From the NCBI RefSeq assembly GCF_000317515.1, contig NC_019738.1:2127623-2191622 (forward strand): a stretch of DNA of 64,000 nt, in the 5' to 3' direction. The notes below the pieces were generated by a model. It searched no databases. It was not told the origin of the DNA and saw only the letters and a list, made by a program, of their open reading frames with translations. Shown here piece after piece: positions 62,194-64,000 of the stretch (within the stretch, counting starts at the first letter, position 1; every line of letters starts with the position of its first letter). Made by a program: the position numbers and the translations under genes. The DNA is from Allocoleopsis franciscana PCC 7113 (GTDB lineage: Bacteria; Cyanobacteriota; Cyanobacteriia; Cyanobacteriales; Coleofasciculaceae).

Positions 62194-63075
62194 TTAAGTG
62201 GGTAACTCGGTGAGATTATTGATATTTTCCAACACTAAGTCAGGACACATCCGCTTAATCAGACCCGTGAGGACTTTACCAGGACCAATTTCCACCACTC
62301 GCTCCATACCTGCCACGGGCAACTGTAAACTAATCTCGCGCCAGCGCACGGAACCCGTCATCTGACGCTGGAGACGATGCTTGAGCTGTTCTGCCTCAAC
62401 AGTTGGCACGGGTTCCACATTAGACAGGACGGGCACTTGGGCGTTGGCAAAAGAAACGGATTCCAAAACCTCCTGAAACTCGGCAGCCGCTTCTGCCATT
62501 AAGGGAGAATGAAAAGCACCGGATACATTTAAAGGGACGGCACGCTTTACTTTAATATTGGCGAGGACATCCTTAACGGCATCTGGTGTCCCAGATATGA
62601 CGACTTGTGCGGGACTGTTGTCATTGGCGAGGACAACGTTTGGTGTTTGTTGAATTTGTTGTTCAAGCTGTTCGCGGTCAAACCCAATCAAAGCCGCCAT
62701 CATGCCATCAGAAGCGCTATCCATTAATTCCGCACGGCGCTTGACTAGGCGTAAACCCGCTTCAAAGTCAAATACTCTAGCGACGTAAAGGGCGACGTAT
62801 TCGCCCAAACTGTGGCCTGCTACGAGATCAGGTGTGTTGCCACGCTCGATCAGGACATCAGCGAGAATGCTTTCCACAACATACAAGCAAGGTTGAGTGT
62901 AAAGCGTGCGAGAGAGCTTGTCTTCCTGGCTTTGACAAATTTCTACAATATCCCATCCGAGAATCTCTTTCGCTCGCTCAAACTGACGCTGAGCCAAGGG
63001 CAAGTCTACTAAATCAACTCCCATGCCAATGGATTGAGAACCCTGTCCTGGAAACACCCATGCAGTTTTTGTCAT
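62194..63075 (-). CDS. fabD: Malonyl-CoA:ACP transacylase
   Basis: A 293-residue protein. Ser89 in the nucleophile elbow GHSLGEY, the N-terminal VFPGQGSQ and the histidine of GAFHSPLM (about 200) are diagnostic. It loads malonyl groups onto acyl carrier protein for fatty acid synthesis in the cytosol. ATG at 63075 gives MTKTAWVFPGQG. It is followed by plsC on the same strand. Confidence 0.96.
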   Translation of the reverse strand: MTKTAWVFPGQGSQSIGMGVDLVDLPLAQRQFERAKEILGWDIVEICQSQEDKLSRTLYTQPCLYVVESILADVLIERGNTPDLVAGHSLGEYVALYVARVFDFEAGLRLVKRRAELMDSASDGMMAALIGFDREQLEQQIQQTPNVVLANDNSPAQVVISGTPDAVKDVLANIKVKRAVPLNVSGAFHSPLMAEAAAEFQEVLESVSFANAQVPVLSNVEPVPTVEAEQLKHRLQRQMTGSVRWREISLQLPVAGMERVVEIGPGKVLTGLIKRMCPDLVLENINNLTELPT

Positions 63076-63216
63076 TCGTCATGCATTGTTAATGGTCAGG
63101 GATTTATTATCTGTGATCAGCGCACCCTGTTGAGTGTTCCCAGGCAGAAAGCTTTTTGGGCTAAAAAGAATAAGCCTTATCGATTGGTTCCATGGGCAGG
63201 CACCCACCCTTGAATG

Positions 63217-63954
63217 TTATTCATGACCTGTTTCGTTAATTTCCACAATCACCACCGTGATGTTATCTCGACCTCCCTTCTCTTTCGCCGCCTCAATCAG
63301 TTTGGTCGAGGATTGGTCTTTGCTCAAACCGGGCTGGAGATGGGAAGTAATTAAATCATCGGAGAGTTCTTCCGTGAGACCGTCACTGCATAAAAGCAAA
63401 CGATCCCCAGGCTGAACCTCTAGGGGGTAAACCTCAATCGGCTGTAAGTCTTTGCGACCCAAACATTGAGACAACACATGTCGCCAGGGATGTATCCGAG
63501 CCTGCTCTGAAGTAATATCACCGGCTTTCATCGCTCGTGCCACCCAGGTGTGGTCTTCCGTAATCTGTTCGAGTTTGGAGTTTCGTAAGCGATAGAGGCG
63601 AGAGTCTCCGACATGAGCGAACCAAGGCTGCTCTTGACGAAACATCGCGACAACGGCAGTGGTGCCCATATCTGAACGCTCTGGATGATTTTGCTGATCT
63701 TGCAAAATCGCCTCATTGGCCTCTAAGAGAGCCTGCGCCAGTAACTCATCAGATGGGATAACAGATTGCCAATGTTTATCTAAATAAGTGTGTATTGCCT
63801 CTGTAGCAAGTTGACTAGCCTCCTGCCCCCCGGCATGACCTCCCATGCCGTCGGCCACTATGAAAAAGCGTCCGTCAGGGTCGATATAGTAGTCATCCTG
63901 GTTGACAGTACGAAGTAAGCCCGGATCGGTGAGACCCGTGAAGCTACGTTTCAT
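63217..63954 (-). CDS. PP2C-type Ser/Thr protein phosphatase (Stp1-like)
   Basis: A 245-residue soluble phosphatase of the bacterial PPM/SpoIIE-like short form. Metal-binding aspartates are seen in VNQDD (about 20), VADGMGGHAGG (Asp35), CSDGLTE and GGRDNIT near the C terminus. It dephosphorylates Ser/Thr proteins and commonly opposes Hanks-type kinases. No kinase gene is adjacent; the nearest in the window is 46 kb away. The ATG is at 63954, 46 bp from the window edge. Confidence 0.93.
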   Translation of the reverse strand: MKRSFTGLTDPGLLRTVNQDDYYIDPDGRFFIVADGMGGHAGGQEASQLATEAIHTYLDKHWQSVIPSDELLAQALLEANEAILQDQQNHPERSDMGTTAVVAMFRQEQPWFAHVGDSRLYRLRNSKLEQITEDHTWVARAMKAGDITSEQARIHPWRHVLSQCLGRKDLQPIEVYPLEVQPGDRLLLCSDGLTEELSDDLITSHLQPGLSKDQSSTKLIEAAKEKGGRDNITVVIVEINETGHE

Positions 63955-64000
63955 AAATTGTTTACTGGCGTTTTTTAACTTTACGAGTGTTAGAACATGC

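Overview
The window looks like the chromosome of a filamentous, probably non-heterocystous cyanobacterium (Coleofasciculus/Microcoleus type). The evidence is an ndhH gene, an acyl-lipid delta-12 desaturase (desA), a tocopherol cyclase, a Ycf23/DUF561 protein, large STAND-WD40 and TPR-CHAT proteins, PEP-CTERM and pentapeptide-repeat proteins, a tRNA-Arg gene with a group I intron, heptamer tandem repeats, and the HIP1 octamer GCGATCGC (37 exact copies by my own reading). The species cannot be fixed from the sequence alone.

Layout. 0-1.2 kb: a cytochrome b/molybdopterin oxidoreductase pair, cut by the left edge. 1.2-6.4 kb: mltA and a 1213-residue STAND NTPase with 14 WD40 repeats, both on the minus strand; between them lies an orphan plus-strand terminator that may end a small RNA. 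6.7-12 kb: a DUF2809 protein, a transaldolase-like aldolase overlapping a glutathionyl-hydroquinone reductase, ndhH and a cytochrome P450. 12-20.4 kb: a tiny Acb2/Tad1-like hairpin protein, a FetB-like permease, a DegT aminotransferase, DUF561, a Ser/Thr kinase, a secreted C-type lectin, desA and an isoprenylcysteine-methyltransferase-like protein. 20.6-31.4 kb: a PEP-CTERM protein, an S9 peptidase, a membrane glycosyltransferase, a pentapeptide protein, an HTH/acidic protein with a membrane partner, an Npun_F0813-like protein, tRNA-Arg(TCT), and a cysH gene cut short right beside that tRNA. 31.7-35.2 kb: glutaredoxin, murE and a DICT-domain histidine kinase.

From 35.5 to 49.3 kb there is an exopolysaccharide island. 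It opens with an IS66-type transposase remnant and continues with a Wzc-type tyrosine autokinase, a flippase-like fragment, an O-antigen polymerase/ligase, a methyltransferase, GT4 and GT2 glycosyltransferases, a Wzx flippase, a GH74-like lipoprotein, two paralogous small membrane proteins and a NodB-type deacetylase. A GH31 glucosidase follows. This block has only three exact HIP1 sites in about 17 kb, against 34 in the other 47 kb, which suggests a different history. The gene set fits a Wzx/Wzy-type surface polysaccharide pathway with its own trimming enzymes.

The right end holds a secreted TPR-CHAT protein whose reading frame has absorbed dispersed-repeat DNA, two AI-2E-type permeases, tocopherol cyclase, the intron-bearing tRNA-Arg(CCT), a YdcF-like protein, DUF2288, and the minus-strand series PP2C phosphatase, fabD, plsC, AI-2E permease. 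The most unusual observations are an 18-bp element found nested inside two unrelated repeats (one of them within the CHAT gene), the Acb2/Tad1-like chromosomal gene with no phage context, the orphan terminators that suggest small RNAs, and the cysH-tRNA junction. No CRISPR array, prophage or complete insertion sequence was seen.
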